Origin: Cystobacter fuscus
GTDB taxonomy: Bacteria > Myxococcota > Myxococcia > Myxococcales > Myxococcaceae
Length of the DNA: 64,000 nucleotides
Direction: 5' to 3'
NCBI RefSeq assembly: GCF_002305875.1
Contig: NZ_CP022098.1
Location: 10,044,001 to 10,108,000 of the forward strand
The position numbers and the translations under genes were made by a program. Shown one piece after another: positions 38,299 through 47,198 of this stretch. Numbering within the stretch: position 1 is the stretch's first letter; each line of letters begins with the position of its first letter. The notes below the pieces were generated by a model that did no database searches, was not told the DNA's origin, and was given only the letters and a program-made list of their open reading frames with translations.

Positions 38299-41200
38299 AT
38301 GCCGCGATTCTTTCGCCGGATCACCGCCGTCGCCGTTCTGCTGGGCGCCTGGGCCCTCGTTGGCAATGACCGCGCCCCCTTGCCCCTGACCCTGGGGGCC
38401 GCGGAGGCCGGCCAGGCGGGCTCGGATGCCGCCCGCGCCACCGGGGAGAAGAACGGTGGGCAGCAGCACGACCTGTCCTCCCTGCGCGTCTTCACCAAGG
38501 TCATCCTCTACGTGAAGGACAACTACGTCGACCCCAAGCGCGTGCGGCCCAAGGAGATGATGATCGCCGCGCTGGAGTACGTGGAGAAGAGCGTGCCGGA
38601 CGTGCTCGTGGACGGCAGCGCCGAGACGGGCAAGCTCAACGTGAACGTCAACGGCAAGCTGCGCGAGTTCGACCTGAGCCACGTGGACTCGCTCTGGAAG
38701 ATGTCCTTCACGCTCAAGGACGTCTTCGACTTCATCAACAAGAACATGCGTCCCATGGAGGACACGCGCGACATCGAGTACGCGGCCGTCAACGGGATGC
38801 TCTCCACGTTGGATCCGCACTCGGTGCTGCTGCGCCCCGAGGTGTACCGGGAGATGAAGCTGTCCACCAAGGGTGAGTTCGGTGGCCTGGGCTTCGTCAT
38901 CCAGATGCGCGAGGGCAACCTCACCGTGGTCAAGGTGCTGCCCAAGACGCCGGCGCAACGCGCGGGCATCCTCAAGGACGATCAGATCAAGAAGATCGGC
39001 GAGGAGTCCACGGTCAACATGGACCTCAACGAGGCCGTGTCCAAGCTGCGCGGCCCCGTGGACAGCCGCATCACCATCACCGTGGAGCGCAAGGGCTGGG
39101 ACAAGCCGCGCGCCATGACGCTCGCGCGCGGGATGATCTCCATTGACAGCGTGCAGCACAAGCTGCTGGCCGGCAACGTGGGCTACGTGCGGCTGAAGAA
39201 CTTCCAGGGCAACACCACGCGCGACCTGCAGGCGGCGCTCTCGGAGATGCGCAAGCAGAGCGAGGCCAAGGGCGGGCTCAAGGGCGTGGTGCTCGACATG
39301 CGCGGCAACCCGGGCGGTCTGCTCGAGCAGGCCATCCAGGTGTCCGACACCTTCGTGTCCAACGGCACCATCGTCTCCACGGTGGGCCTGTCGGACAAGC
39401 TGCGCGAGGAGAAGAAGGCCCACGCGGACGAGGGCGAGGAGGCCTATCCGGTGGCGGTGCTGGTCAACGCGGGCAGCGCCTCGGCCTCGGAGATCGTCGC
39501 CGGCGCGCTCAAGAACCTCAACCGCGCGGTCATCATCGGCCGCCAGACGTTCGGCAAGGGCAGCGTGCAGGTGCTCTATGACTTCCCGGACGACAGCGCG
39601 CTCAAGCTCACCATCGCCAAGTACCTCACCCCGGGCGACGTCTCCATCCAGGAGGTGGGCATCGTTCCGGACATCGAGCTCGTCCCCTCCGCCGTCACCG
39701 ACGAGCGCGTGGTGGTGTTCGCCCCCCGCAAGACGATTGGCGAGGCGGACCTGGATCAGCACTTCGGCAACCCCAACTCCGAGTCGGTGGCCAAGAAGCG
39801 CGAGGACGTGCTCGGCCGCGAGAAGCCGCTCGAGTCGGTGAAGTACCTCAAGGTGGACCAGAAGCAGTTGCAGGCCATCGCCAAGAAGCAGGAGGACGCG
39901 GCGAAGAACCCCGAGGGCGCCAAGGAGGACCCCAAGGCGCACGCGGGCAGCCACCTGCTGGACGTGGACTCGGTGGGCAGCAGCGAGGAGCTGGATGACC
40001 AGCTCGACGCGGAGAGCCAGGACGAGGTGAAGGAGGACTTCGAGGTGCAGTTCGCCCGCGACTACGTGCTCCAGGTGCCCTACACCGACCGCAAGCAGAT
40101 GCTGCAGAAGGGCAAGGACTACGTGGAGAAGAAGATCGCCGAGGAGGCGCAGCGCATCAACTCGGCCATCGCCGCCCTGGGCGTGGACTGGAGCGCCGGC
40201 CCGACGCCCAAGGACGTGAAGCTCGCCACCTCCTTCAGCCCCACCGTGGACCAGAAGATCACCGCGGGCGAGACGTTCGACATGGCCTTCACCGCGGAGA
40301 ACAAGGGCAGCGAGCCCCTCAAGCGCGTGCGCGCCTGGACCGAGAGCGACAACTACTACCTCGACCGCCGCGAGTTCCTCATCGGCAGCCTCGCCCCCGG
40401 GGAGAAGAAGACCTGGAAGGTGAAGGTGCGCCTGCCCAAGGATCTCACCTCGCGCCGCGATGACGTGACGGTGAAGGTGCTCGACGACAACGGCACGCTG
40501 CCCACCAACCTGGTGAGCGAGCTGAGCTTCGTGGAGCTGCCGCGCCCCGCCTTCGCCTTCAACTGGCAGGTGGTGGATGACTGCGACACGTGCAACCGCG
40601 ATGGCGTCGCCCAGCGCGGCGAGGACATCAGCGTCATCCTCGACGTGACGAACACCGGCAAGGGCAAGGCGCTCGACTCGTTCGCGCAGATCAAGAACGC
40701 GGGCGAGCCGAACATCTTCATCGAGAAGGGCCGCTTCAAGCTGGGCGAGCTGGCCCCGGGCGAGACGAAGACGGCGCGCTTCCAGCTCGCGGTGAAGAAG
40801 GCCCTCAAGGACGACCACTTCCAGCTCAAGCTGGCCGTCCTCGACGAGCCGCTCGAGGAGCTGGCCATGGAGAAGCTGGAGCTGCCGGTGACGGACGCCC
40901 CGGCCCTCAAGTTCGAGGCGAAGAAGGGCTCGGTGAAGGTGGCGGACAAGGCGGAGCTGCTGGCCGAGCCGCGCGCGGACGCCGCCGTGGTGGGCCGGCT
41001 GCCCAAGGCGGCCACGCTGGCCGTGGAGGCGGCGGCCAAGGGCTTCTACCGGGTGGCGCTCGACAAGGAGCGCTTCGTCTTCGTGCGCACCCAGGATGCC
41101 CGCGAGACGACGGCCAAGGCCGGCCCCACGCCCGAGTTCGCGCACCTGTCGCGCCGCTCGCCGCCGGAGATCAAGCTCGACGTGGATCCGAGCCAGGGCG

Positions 41201-41511
41201 GACTGGTGGCCACGGGCGACAAGTACACCTTGAGCGGTGAGGTGAGTGACGCGCAGGGGCTGCTGGACATGTACGTCCTGGTGAACGACCAGAAGGTCTA
41301 CTTCCAGGGAGCCGACACCAACGCCAAGGCGGGCACGCCGCACAAGATCAAGTTCTCCACCGAGTTCGCGCTCAAGGAGGGCAACAACAGCGTCCTGGTG
41401 GTGGCGCGCGAAAGCTCCGACTTCGCCAGCCGCCGCGCGGTGCTCATCCGCCGCCGTCCGGCCGAGGTGGCCCAGAAGCTCGCGACTCCGGGCACGGCCG
41501 CCAAGCAGTAG
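38299..41511 (+). CDS. C-terminal processing protease (S41) with long CARDB/SH3-like extension
   Basis: A periplasmic CtpA-type protease. Catalytic Ser393 is in VNAGSASASEIVAGALK and Lys420 in RQTFGKGSVQ. A PDZ domain (GEFGGLGFVIQMREGNLTVV) precedes the catalytic domain. At 1070 residues it is more than twice the usual 400-500. After the protease come two CARDB/immunoglobulin-like repeats (AGETFDMAFTAENKGSEPL; AQRGEDISVILDVTNTGKGK), an SH3b-like segment (KAELLAEPRADAAVVGRLP) and another immunoglobulin-like domain. Extra domains suggest recruitment to envelope partners. Signal at residues 4-22. No upstream neighbour is clearly linked. Confidence 0.88.
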   Translation: MPRFFRRITAVAVLLGAWALVGNDRAPLPLTLGAAEAGQAGSDAARATGEKNGGQQHDLSSLRVFTKVILYVKDNYVDPKRVRPKEMMIAALEYVEKSVPDVLVDGSAETGKLNVNVNGKLREFDLSHVDSLWKMSFTLKDVFDFINKNMRPMEDTRDIEYAAVNGMLSTLDPHSVLLRPEVYREMKLSTKGEFGGLGFVIQMREGNLTVVKVLPKTPAQRAGILKDDQIKKIGEESTVNMDLNEAVSKLRGPVDSRITITVERKGWDKPRAMTLARGMISIDSVQHKLLAGNVGYVRLKNFQGNTTRDLQAALSEMRKQSEAKGGLKGVVLDMRGNPGGLLEQAIQVSDTFVSNGTIVSTVGLSDKLREEKKAHADEGEEAYPVAVLVNAGSASASEIVAGALKNLNRAVIIGRQTFGKGSVQVLYDFPDDSALKLTIAKYLTPGDVSIQEVGIVPDIELVPSAVTDERVVVFAPRKTIGEADLDQHFGNPNSESVAKKREDVLGREKPLESVKYLKVDQKQLQAIAKKQEDAAKNPEGAKEDPKAHAGSHLLDVDSVGSSEELDDQLDAESQDEVKEDFEVQFARDYVLQVPYTDRKQMLQKGKDYVEKKIAEEAQRINSAIAALGVDWSAGPTPKDVKLATSFSPTVDQKITAGETFDMAFTAENKGSEPLKRVRAWTESDNYYLDRREFLIGSLAPGEKKTWKVKVRLPKDLTSRRDDVTVKVLDDNGTLPTNLVSELSFVELPRPAFAFNWQVVDDCDTCNRDGVAQRGEDISVILDVTNTGKGKALDSFAQIKNAGEPNIFIEKGRFKLGELAPGETKTARFQLAVKKALKDDHFQLKLAVLDEPLEELAMEKLELPVTDAPALKFEAKKGSVKVADKAELLAEPRADAAVVGRLPKAATLAVEAAAKGFYRVALDKERFVFVRTQDARETTAKAGPTPEFAHLSRRSPPEIKLDVDPSQGGLVATGDKYTLSGEVSDAQGLLDMYVLVNDQKVYFQGADTNAKAGTPHKIKFSTEFALKEGNNSVLVVARESSDFASRRAVLIRRRPAEVAQKLATPGTAAKQ

Positions 41512-41530
41512 GCCCTCCGTTGGCTGTCTC

Positions 41531-41583
41531 CGGGCGGCTTTCGGCGGAGTCCACGGACTCCGCGGGAAGCCGCCCGTTTTATT
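41531..41583 (+). terminator. Bipartite intrinsic terminator after the S41 protease
   Basis: An outer 10-bp stem (CGGGCGGCTT at 41531-41540 with AAGCCGCCCG at 41567-41576) encloses an inner 7-bp stem (GGAGTCC with GGACTCC) and is followed by TTTTATT. It is 20 bases after the stop codon. Confidence 0.85.
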
Positions 41584-41665
41584 GACGCTCCACTCTCGCG
41601 CACGCTAGCGTCGCCCCCGTTTGGCGCCGTCGGCCAGCACGTGCGCCTGGGAGGCGGTTCTGAGG

Positions 41666-42532
41666 ATGCGGACGTTCAGCCGGTGGATGGCTCTCGCGGT
41701 GCTGGTGGGCGGTCCCGCCGCGTACGCGGATCGCAACGACATCGAGCTGTCGAAGCTCGGCAATCCGGGTACGGATGAGTACTCGGCACCCAACACGAAC
41801 TTCCGCGCCTTCGCGCGCACGTTGGGCGCGATGATGACCGCGACCAACCTGACGCCTCCGGAGACACTCGGGCACGCGGGCTTCGCCGTGGGCTTGGAGT
41901 TGGGTGTCGTCAGCATGCCCGAGGAGGTGAAGCTGCCGATGGTGAACGCGCTGGAGGGTCCGGCCCTGGTGCCCTCCATCCACGTGCGCAAGGGACTCCC
42001 CTTCTCCATCGACCTGGGCGCGCGCGTGGGCTGGCTGGACCGCAGCAACCTGTTCGCCGCCACCGGCGAGGTGAAGTGGGCCGTCAACGAGGGTTTCATC
42101 CCGTGGCTGCCGGACATCGGCCTGCGCGCGCACGTGACGCACCTGCTCAACACGCGCGACTTCCACCTGACCGCGGGCGGCCTGGACGTGAACGTGGGCA
42201 AGCAGTTCCCGCTCGGCGGTATGATCAGCCTCACTCCCTACGGCGGCATCGACTTCGTGGGCGTGGCCGCCAAGTCGGAGCTGCTCGGCTTCGGGCCGCT
42301 AGATGCCACGGGCAAGCCGGCTGACATCGCCGCCTACACGCCAGTGAACGGCTGGGACAACATCAACACCCGCTTCTACGCCGGCGGACGCTTCATCGGC
42401 GGCGCGCTGCAGATCGGCGCCGAGGTGTCGCTGAGCAGCCAGGGCAGCATTCCCACCAACGCGGCAGGAACGGAGAACCGCGCCCTGGCCCCCGTGTTCG
42501 CCTTCAGCACCACGCTCGGCCTGGACTTCTAG
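41666..42532 (+). CDS. Predicted outer-membrane beta-barrel protein
   Basis: The 288-residue product has a signal peptide (MALAVLVGGPAAYA), a polar segment (NDIELSKLGNPGTDEY), then alternating strands (HAGFAVGLELGVVSMP, PFSIDLGARVGWLD, FHLTAGGLDVNVGKQFPLG, ISLTPYGGIDFVG) and ends LGLDF, a typical outer-membrane end. Family and cargo are unknown to me. GAGG lies just upstream of the ATG at 41666. Its stop codon overlaps the stop of the convergent GDPD gene. Confidence 0.72.
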   Translation: MRTFSRWMALAVLVGGPAAYADRNDIELSKLGNPGTDEYSAPNTNFRAFARTLGAMMTATNLTPPETLGHAGFAVGLELGVVSMPEEVKLPMVNALEGPALVPSIHVRKGLPFSIDLGARVGWLDRSNLFAATGEVKWAVNEGFIPWLPDIGLRAHVTHLLNTRDFHLTAGGLDVNVGKQFPLGGMISLTPYGGIDFVGVAAKSELLGFGPLDATGKPADIAAYTPVNGWDNINTRFYAGGRFIGGALQIGAEVSLSSQGSIPTNAAGTENRALAPVFAFSTTLGLDF

Positions 42533-43245
42533 CGCAGGGCCTCGCGCACGGCGTGCGGCCTGTTCGTGATGAGGTAGGAGACGCCCATCGCCTTCAGCTC
42601 GCGCGCGCGCCGGGCGTCATCCACCGTCCACACCGCCACGCGCAGCCCCCGCTCGCGCCACTCCTCCACGCGCTCCTGAGTGCACTGCTCGTGGAAGGGG
42701 TGCACCGAGTGCGAGGAGACGAGCGGCACCAGGCCGTGGGCCTGCGGACCCCAGCGTTTGTCCGGATCGATGAGGAAGCCACGGCGCAGCGAGGGCGCGG
42801 CGGCGGCGGTCCGGAACAGGCACACCGGGTTGAAGCTGGAGATGATGACCCGCTCGGCCAGCCGCCGCTCCGTGACGAGCCGAGCCACCTTCACGGCGAG
42901 CCCTCCATCGTCGAAGTGGTCGCACTTGAGCTCGATGTTGACGAGGAAGTGCGCGGGCAGCGCGTCCAGCACCTCCTCCAGCAGGGGGATGCGCGCGGGA
43001 GCGAAGCCGAGCCGGCTGCCCACGTCCGCGCCCTTCAGCTTCCACCAGGAGGTGGTGCGCACCTCCCAGGGCAGGCCGGCCAGCCGCTCCAGGTGCTCGT
43101 CGTGGCACACCACCACCTCGCCCGAGCCACACACCATGGCGTCCAGCTCCACGCCATCGGCCCCCTGGGTCACGGCCTCCTGGAAGGCGGCGAGGGTATT
43201 TTCCGGGGCATCGGCGCTGGCACCACGGTGGGCGAGCAGGAGCAT
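42529..43245 (-). CDS. Glycerophosphodiester phosphodiesterase
   Basis: The 238-residue enzyme hydrolyses glycerophosphodiesters to glycerol-3-phosphate and an alcohol. Hallmarks are LLAHRGASADAPENTLAAF at the N-terminus, the catalytic GVELDAMV and VVCHDEHLERLAG segments and a later VNIELKC. No signal peptide is seen, so it is cytoplasmic. The ATG at 43245 is chosen because the family always begins at AHRG. It is divergent from the TatA-like gene, 108 bases away. Confidence 0.93.
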   Translation of the reverse strand: MLLLAHRGASADAPENTLAAFQEAVTQGADGVELDAMVCGSGEVVVCHDEHLERLAGLPWEVRTTSWWKLKGADVGSRLGFAPARIPLLEEVLDALPAHFLVNIELKCDHFDDGGLAVKVARLVTERRLAERVIISSFNPVCLFRTAAAAPSLRRGFLIDPDKRWGPQAHGLVPLVSSHSVHPFHEQCTQERVEEWRERGLRVAVWTVDDARRARELKAMGVSYLITNRPHAVREALR

Positions 43246-43353
43246 GCCGTGGAGTGTGCGACAGCCCGGCCCCAGGCGCGAGCCCTCTGGTGGGCCATCC
43301 AGGCGCCGACACGTGGCTTGCCTCCCCCGGGGCATTGCTGCACTGTGCGGCTC

Positions 43354-43587
43354 ATGTTGGGACTGCGGCTCGGAGAACTGTTTTTCATCGGCTTCATCCT
43401 GGTGGTGGTGTTCTCCGCCGCGCGGATGGGTCAGCTCGGCAATGCCGTGGGCCGCTTCGTCTACTCCTTCAAGAAGGCCTCCAAGGGTGGAGACCTGGTG
43501 GACGCCAAGCCCCTGCCCCGCAACAAGCGGGGCCAGGACGTCACGGACGCCGACTACCACCACGACTCCGGCCCCAAGCGCGGTTAG
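43354..43587 (+). CDS. TatA/E-like twin-arginine translocase component
   Basis: The 77-residue product has one N-terminal membrane helix (LGELFFIGFILVVVF), the hinge and the amphipathic helix RMGQLGNAVGRFVYSFKKA, as in TatA/TatE, and a charged tail. TatA forms the pore-like channel for folded Tat substrates. The usual FG before the amphipathic helix is replaced, so it could also be a TatB-like or accessory variant. tatC is not in the window. Overlaps the stop of the convergent HEAT-like gene. Confidence 0.82.
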   Translation: MLGLRLGELFFIGFILVVVFSAARMGQLGNAVGRFVYSFKKASKGGDLVDAKPLPRNKRGQDVTDADYHHDSGPKRG

Positions 43588-44327
43588 CCGCCCTTGAGCA
43601 GACGCGCCGCCTGCTCGCGCAGGGAGGCATGCACGGAGGAGTCCGCGGCGAGTTCCGCCAGGTCACTCCCGTTGAGCAGGGGGACGATCTTCACCCCCAC
43701 CTCTGGCGGCAGGTAGGGGTTGAAGACGAGCGCGCGGCGCACCGCGTGGCGCGAGGACCAGCGCGTCGACTTCCAGATTTCCACCAGGGGCTCGGGCCGG
43801 GCGGGGCGGCGGGCCGCCATGCGCACCACGATCTCCTCGGTGAGCCGGGGGTTGAGCAGCGCGTTGCGGATCACCGACGGATTGCTCACCGCGGACAGCC
43901 GCGCGAGCACGTCCGGATCCCTCGTGAGACGGGCCTGCTGCTTGATGTGGCCCAGGGACTGGGTGAAGGCCTTGGCGTCCGCCCGGGCCGCCGCGCCCTC
44001 GTCGAACTCCTTGTGCGCGGGCGCCGTCTGGAACAAGTCCGCCACGGACTCCAGGGACTGCACCTCGGCCATGCGGCGCAGGGAGTCCGCGTAGGGGATG
44101 CTCGCGGACTCCCTGCCGAGCGCCGCCACGAAGGAGGAGAGCACGCAGGTGGCGGGCTCCCAGCCACCCCGGGCGAGCTGGATGACGTGGTGGATCAGCT
44201 CGTTGGCATCGAGCGGATCCAGCCGGGCGATCTCCCGGGCGGCCGCCTTGCGGACGATCTCCCCACCTCCCCCGCCCAGGGCATGGAGCCTGCGGACGAC
44301 GGCCTTGGCTTCCTCACGGCTGGCCAT
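43584..44327 (-). CDS. Alpha-helical HEAT-like repeat protein
   Basis: The 247-residue product is largely helical and Ala/Leu/Arg-rich, with HEAT-like repeats near the C-terminus (RLTEEIVVRMAARRPARPEPL, NGSDLAELAADSSVHASLR; the second is a common pattern of DUF2336/HEAT proteins). No signal or membrane segment is seen. Function unknown. The ATG at 44327 overlaps the end of the zinc-ribbon gene by 14 bases, so the two are co-translated. An upstream start at 44384 is possible but adds only residues antisense to nothing recognisable. Confidence 0.62.
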   Translation of the reverse strand: MASREEAKAVVRRLHALGGGGGEIVRKAAAREIARLDPLDANELIHHVIQLARGGWEPATCVLSSFVAALGRESASIPYADSLRRMAEVQSLESVADLFQTAPAHKEFDEGAAARADAKAFTQSLGHIKQQARLTRDPDVLARLSAVSNPSVIRNALLNPRLTEEIVVRMAARRPARPEPLVEIWKSTRWSSRHAVRRALVFNPYLPPEVGVKIVPLLNGSDLAELAADSSVHASLREQAARLLKGG

Positions 44328-46335
44328 TGCCCGCGCTTCCCTCCCGAACGCCTCCCGTGGTGGCCGCCACGTCCTGGGGTTCAAGCGTCACCTCCAACCG
44401 GAGGTCCGCCAGGTTCTCGGGGTACTCGAAGAAGAAGACGACGAAGGGCGTGTGCGAGCCGGGAGCCACCGCCTCCGCGGCCGAGTCCAGACGGGTCCGC
44501 AGCGCGGCGGCGTCCGCGGCGGTGCGCACCGAGTGCAGATCCTCGGGCGTCGGCGGCGGGCCCGCGAGCCCTTCCGACGACAACACCCGCTGTTCCCCAT
44601 CGAACAGCGAGACCCGGGCCTTCACCCGGATGGGCGTGGCGCCACGATTGACCACCTCGCCCCGGACGAAGAAGAGGGGCTTGCCACCCGTGACCTCATA
44701 GAGCCCATTGGAGACGTCACTGGCCACCAGCGGCGTCGTGGGCGACAACCACTCGCGAATGCGCGCGACGGACAGATCGGACAACTCCACCCGGCCCTCG
44801 TTGAGCGAGGCAAGGGTCACGGCGAGCAACCCGACCAGGAGCACCACGACCACCACGAACTGGACGGCCGCCGCCGCCAGCCACTGAACGAGCCCCCCGG
44901 GACCGGGGCGCTCCGCCGCTGCCGCCGGGGCCTCGGGCGGGGCCACCACCGGCGGCGCGGGCTTGGGCGCCGGCGGCTCGGCGAGAGCACCCCGGCCCGA
45001 GGGCGTGGCGTCCGGCCCGCGGAAGTCCTGGAACGGAGAAGGCCCGCCCGGGGCATTCCCCTGCCCGGCGGGAGCCCCCCAGTCCGGAATGCCCGAAGGC
45101 GCGCCCTGCTGCGCGGGAGCCCCCCAGTCCGGAATGCCCGAAGGCATGCCCTGCTGCGCGGGAGCCCCCCAATCCGGAATGCCCGAGGGCATGGACGGAG
45201 CGGGAGCCGCCGCGGCCGCCGGAGGCAGCGCGGACACGGGATCGAACGCGGCGAACGGGTTGTCGCTCTCGAACCCGCCCATGCTGGCGGGAGCCGGGGC
45301 CGCGACGGGCGCCGCGCTCCGGACCGGCACGGGCACCGGAGCGGGAGGAGGCGGCGCGGGTGGGGGTGGCGCAGCCACCGGAGGGGGGACGAACGACACG
45401 AACGGGTTGTTGCCCTCGAGCCCCTCCATCTCCTCGTACACGGGGGCCGCGGGCGCATTGTCCGACGGCAACGCGAACGGATCCGCCGCCGCGAACGACG
45501 CGGGGGCCTCCGCCGGGGCGGGATCCGGATCGAAAGTCGTCACGTCGGGTTCGTCGTCCGGAGGCAGCGAGAACGGATCCGGTTCCTCGACGGAAAGGGG
45601 AACCGGAGCGGCGCGCACGGGCGCTGGCGCCGGGCTCCTGGCGGGAACCTGGACCGGCGCGGGGCTCGGGGCGGGCTTCGGCGCCGGAGCGGCGCGCATG
45701 GCCACCGGCGTGGGACTCCGGGTGGGAACCTGGGCCGGCACCGGAGGCGCGAGCCCCGGGGCGGGCTTCGGCGCCGGAGCGGCGCGCACGGGCGCCGGCG
45801 GCCTGGCCACGGCCTGCTTCGGCGCGGGCGCATCCACCGTCGCGAACGGATTCTTCTCGTCGAACGACAGCGACAGCGCGGGAGTCAGTGGCCGAGCGGA
45901 CGCCGACGACGTCTCCCCCGCGAACTCCATCAGCGGATCCAGATCGAGCGTCGCGGGGGTCCGCGGCGGATCCATGGACGTGACACGAGGCAGCGCGGGA
46001 GCACCGCCGCGAGCAGCGGCGAGACCCGGCGGGGCGGCGGCGAGACCCGGCGGGGCGGCGGCCTGGGCCGGCTTCACGCCAGGCGGGACGGGCCTCGTCG
46101 CGGGAGTCGCGGCCCGTGGGACCTCGAGGGGCGTGCCCACACGGGCAGCCATCGCGGGCTTCGCCACCGGCGCGGGGGCGACCACGGCCGGTGCGGGCAC
46201 GGCGGGAGAAGCCTCCTCGCGCACCACCCGGAACGTATGCTGACACTTGGTGCAGCGGACCTTGACCCCCTTCTCCGTCACCTTCTCATCGGGGATCTTG
46301 AACCGCGTCTCGCACTGCTCACACTTGACGATCAT
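44314..46335 (-). CDS. MJ0042 zinc-ribbon protein with Pro-rich linker and DUF3426 domain
   Basis: The 673-residue protein begins with an MJ0042-type zinc ribbon (MIVKCEQCETRFKIPDEK and VRCTKCQHTFRV). A very long Pro/Ala-rich linker follows (residues 45-500, with three near-identical 15-residue repeats ending PSGIPDWGAPA), then one membrane segment (VVVVVLLVGLLAV) and a DUF3426-like beta domain (FFVRGEVVNRGATPIRVKARV). This is the architecture of myxobacterial membrane sensors with a cytoplasmic zinc ribbon and an outer domain. Function unknown. A TATACT motif (46361-46356) may be its -10 element. Confidence 0.82.
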   Translation of the reverse strand: MIVKCEQCETRFKIPDEKVTEKGVKVRCTKCQHTFRVVREEASPAVPAPAVVAPAPVAKPAMAARVGTPLEVPRAATPATRPVPPGVKPAQAAAPPGLAAAPPGLAAARGGAPALPRVTSMDPPRTPATLDLDPLMEFAGETSSASARPLTPALSLSFDEKNPFATVDAPAPKQAVARPPAPVRAAPAPKPAPGLAPPVPAQVPTRSPTPVAMRAAPAPKPAPSPAPVQVPARSPAPAPVRAAPVPLSVEEPDPFSLPPDDEPDVTTFDPDPAPAEAPASFAAADPFALPSDNAPAAPVYEEMEGLEGNNPFVSFVPPPVAAPPPPAPPPPAPVPVPVRSAAPVAAPAPASMGGFESDNPFAAFDPVSALPPAAAAAPAPSMPSGIPDWGAPAQQGMPSGIPDWGAPAQQGAPSGIPDWGAPAGQGNAPGGPSPFQDFRGPDATPSGRGALAEPPAPKPAPPVVAPPEAPAAAAERPGPGGLVQWLAAAAVQFVVVVVLLVGLLAVTLASLNEGRVELSDLSVARIREWLSPTTPLVASDVSNGLYEVTGGKPLFFVRGEVVNRGATPIRVKARVSLFDGEQRVLSSEGLAGPPPTPEDLHSVRTAADAAALRTRLDSAAEAVAPGSHTPFVVFFFEYPENLADLRLEVTLEPQDVAATTGGVREGSAGNGQP
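45070..45194. repeat. 45-base tandem repeat in the zinc-ribbon gene
   Basis: Almost three copies of a 45-base unit (starts gggagcccccc) lie in frame and encode repeated GMPSGIPDWGAPA-like peptides. Copies differ by only a few bases, which suggests recent expansion. Confidence 0.85.
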
Positions 46336-46401
46336 TAGGGCTCGGCCTGAGCCGAAGTATAGAGGCAGGAGCAGACCATCGCGAGCAACCCGTCGCGTGG
46401 C

Positions 46402-46430
46402 TTGCCCGCCCCCCCCCCCTCTGCTACAGG
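46402..46430 (+). promoter_or_regulatory. Candidate phaR promoter with an 11-base C run in its spacer
   Basis: TTGCCC and TACAGG are separated by 17 bases that include a run of 11 C (46409-46419). The elements match sigma-70 consensus only partly (4/6 and 3/6). The run could slip during replication and change spacing. It lies 56 bases upstream of the phaR-like start. Confidence 0.3.
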
Positions 46431-46485
46431 CTGGCGTCCCACCCGAGTACGCAAACGTCACGATGCGTCGCGGAGAAACCAAACT

Positions 46486-47130
46486 ATGAGCGAGCCAGAG
46501 CAGGCAGGCGTGCCGGCGAAGGAGCCCAAGGTCATCAAGCGCTACACGAACCGCAAGCTCTACGACACCGTCGAGAGCCGGTACGTGACCCTCGACGAGA
46601 TCGCCGCGATGATCAAGGAAGGCGTGGAGGTCCAGATTGTCGACAACAAGACAAAGGAAGACCTCACCTCGGTCACGCTCGCGCAGATCATCTTCGAGGA
46701 GGAGAAGAAGCGGAACCGGATGCCCCTGACGGTGCTCCGGGAGATCATCCGCCACCCGGGCGAGTCCCTCACGGACTTCATCCAGAAGGCCGTCACGCCC
46801 CGTGTGGCCTCCATCCGCGAGGAGGCCGAGTCCCGGCTCGACAAGCTGCTGCGCCGCGAGGAGACCACGCCGGGCGGCGAGCCCGCGGCTCCCCAGGAGG
46901 ACGCCAGCGGCGCCACGGCACCGGCCCCCAGCGGAGCGGCGGAGCTGCTCAAGGCCAGCCAGCGCGCGCTCGAGGACTGGCAGCGCCGGATCGACGAGCG
47001 GGTCAAGCAGGCCGTGGAGAACCTGGCCGGCAACCTGCCCGCGATGGGCCGCGACATGCAGGTGCTCACCCAGCGGCTCGAGGAGCTCGAGAAGAAGCTG
47101 GATGAGATGGACAAGAAGAAGCAGTCCTGA
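46486..47130 (+). CDS. PHA/PHB accumulation regulator-type protein (PhaR-like)
   Basis: The 214-residue protein has the N-terminal PHB_acc_N domain (IKRYTNRKLYDTVESRYVTL) followed by the polyhydroxyalkanoate-binding-like half (LTSVTLAQIIFEEEKK). A C-terminal coiled coil (about residues 150-214) ends in Lys-rich residues. PhaR represses phasin and PHA genes in other bacteria; the deltaproteobacterial members are often broader regulators. No PHA synthase is present here, but a phasin-like gene lies 4 kb to the right. Divergent from the zinc-ribbon gene. Confidence 0.82.
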   Translation: MSEPEQAGVPAKEPKVIKRYTNRKLYDTVESRYVTLDEIAAMIKEGVEVQIVDNKTKEDLTSVTLAQIIFEEEKKRNRMPLTVLREIIRHPGESLTDFIQKAVTPRVASIREEAESRLDKLLRREETTPGGEPAAPQEDASGATAPAPSGAAELLKASQRALEDWQRRIDERVKQAVENLAGNLPAMGRDMQVLTQRLEELEKKLDEMDKKKQS

Positions 47131-47198
47131 GCCGTGGAGGGGGCGATGCCCCCGCGCCCAAAAGGCACGGGGGCCTCCTCACCCAGTCCCGGGGGTCG

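Noticed and set aside
38284-41343. Very long open frame opposite the S41 protease gene (about 1000 codons)
   Set aside because: It is antisense to a clear protease, its product is His/Leu/Arg/Gly-rich without motifs, and such shadows are usual in high-GC DNA with strong third-position bias.
45070-45194. CRISPR-like or mobile repeat
   Set aside because: The 45-base units have no spacers and code for a Pro-rich linker.
46339-46352. Operator from a short GGCTC/GAGCC palindrome near the zinc-ribbon start
   Set aside because: Five-base arms in GC-rich DNA are expected by chance; no regulator is implied.
47139-47153. Terminator between the PhaR-like gene and the GH30 gene
   Set aside because: A 6-bp G/C stem with a 3-base loop and no T run is too weak to call.
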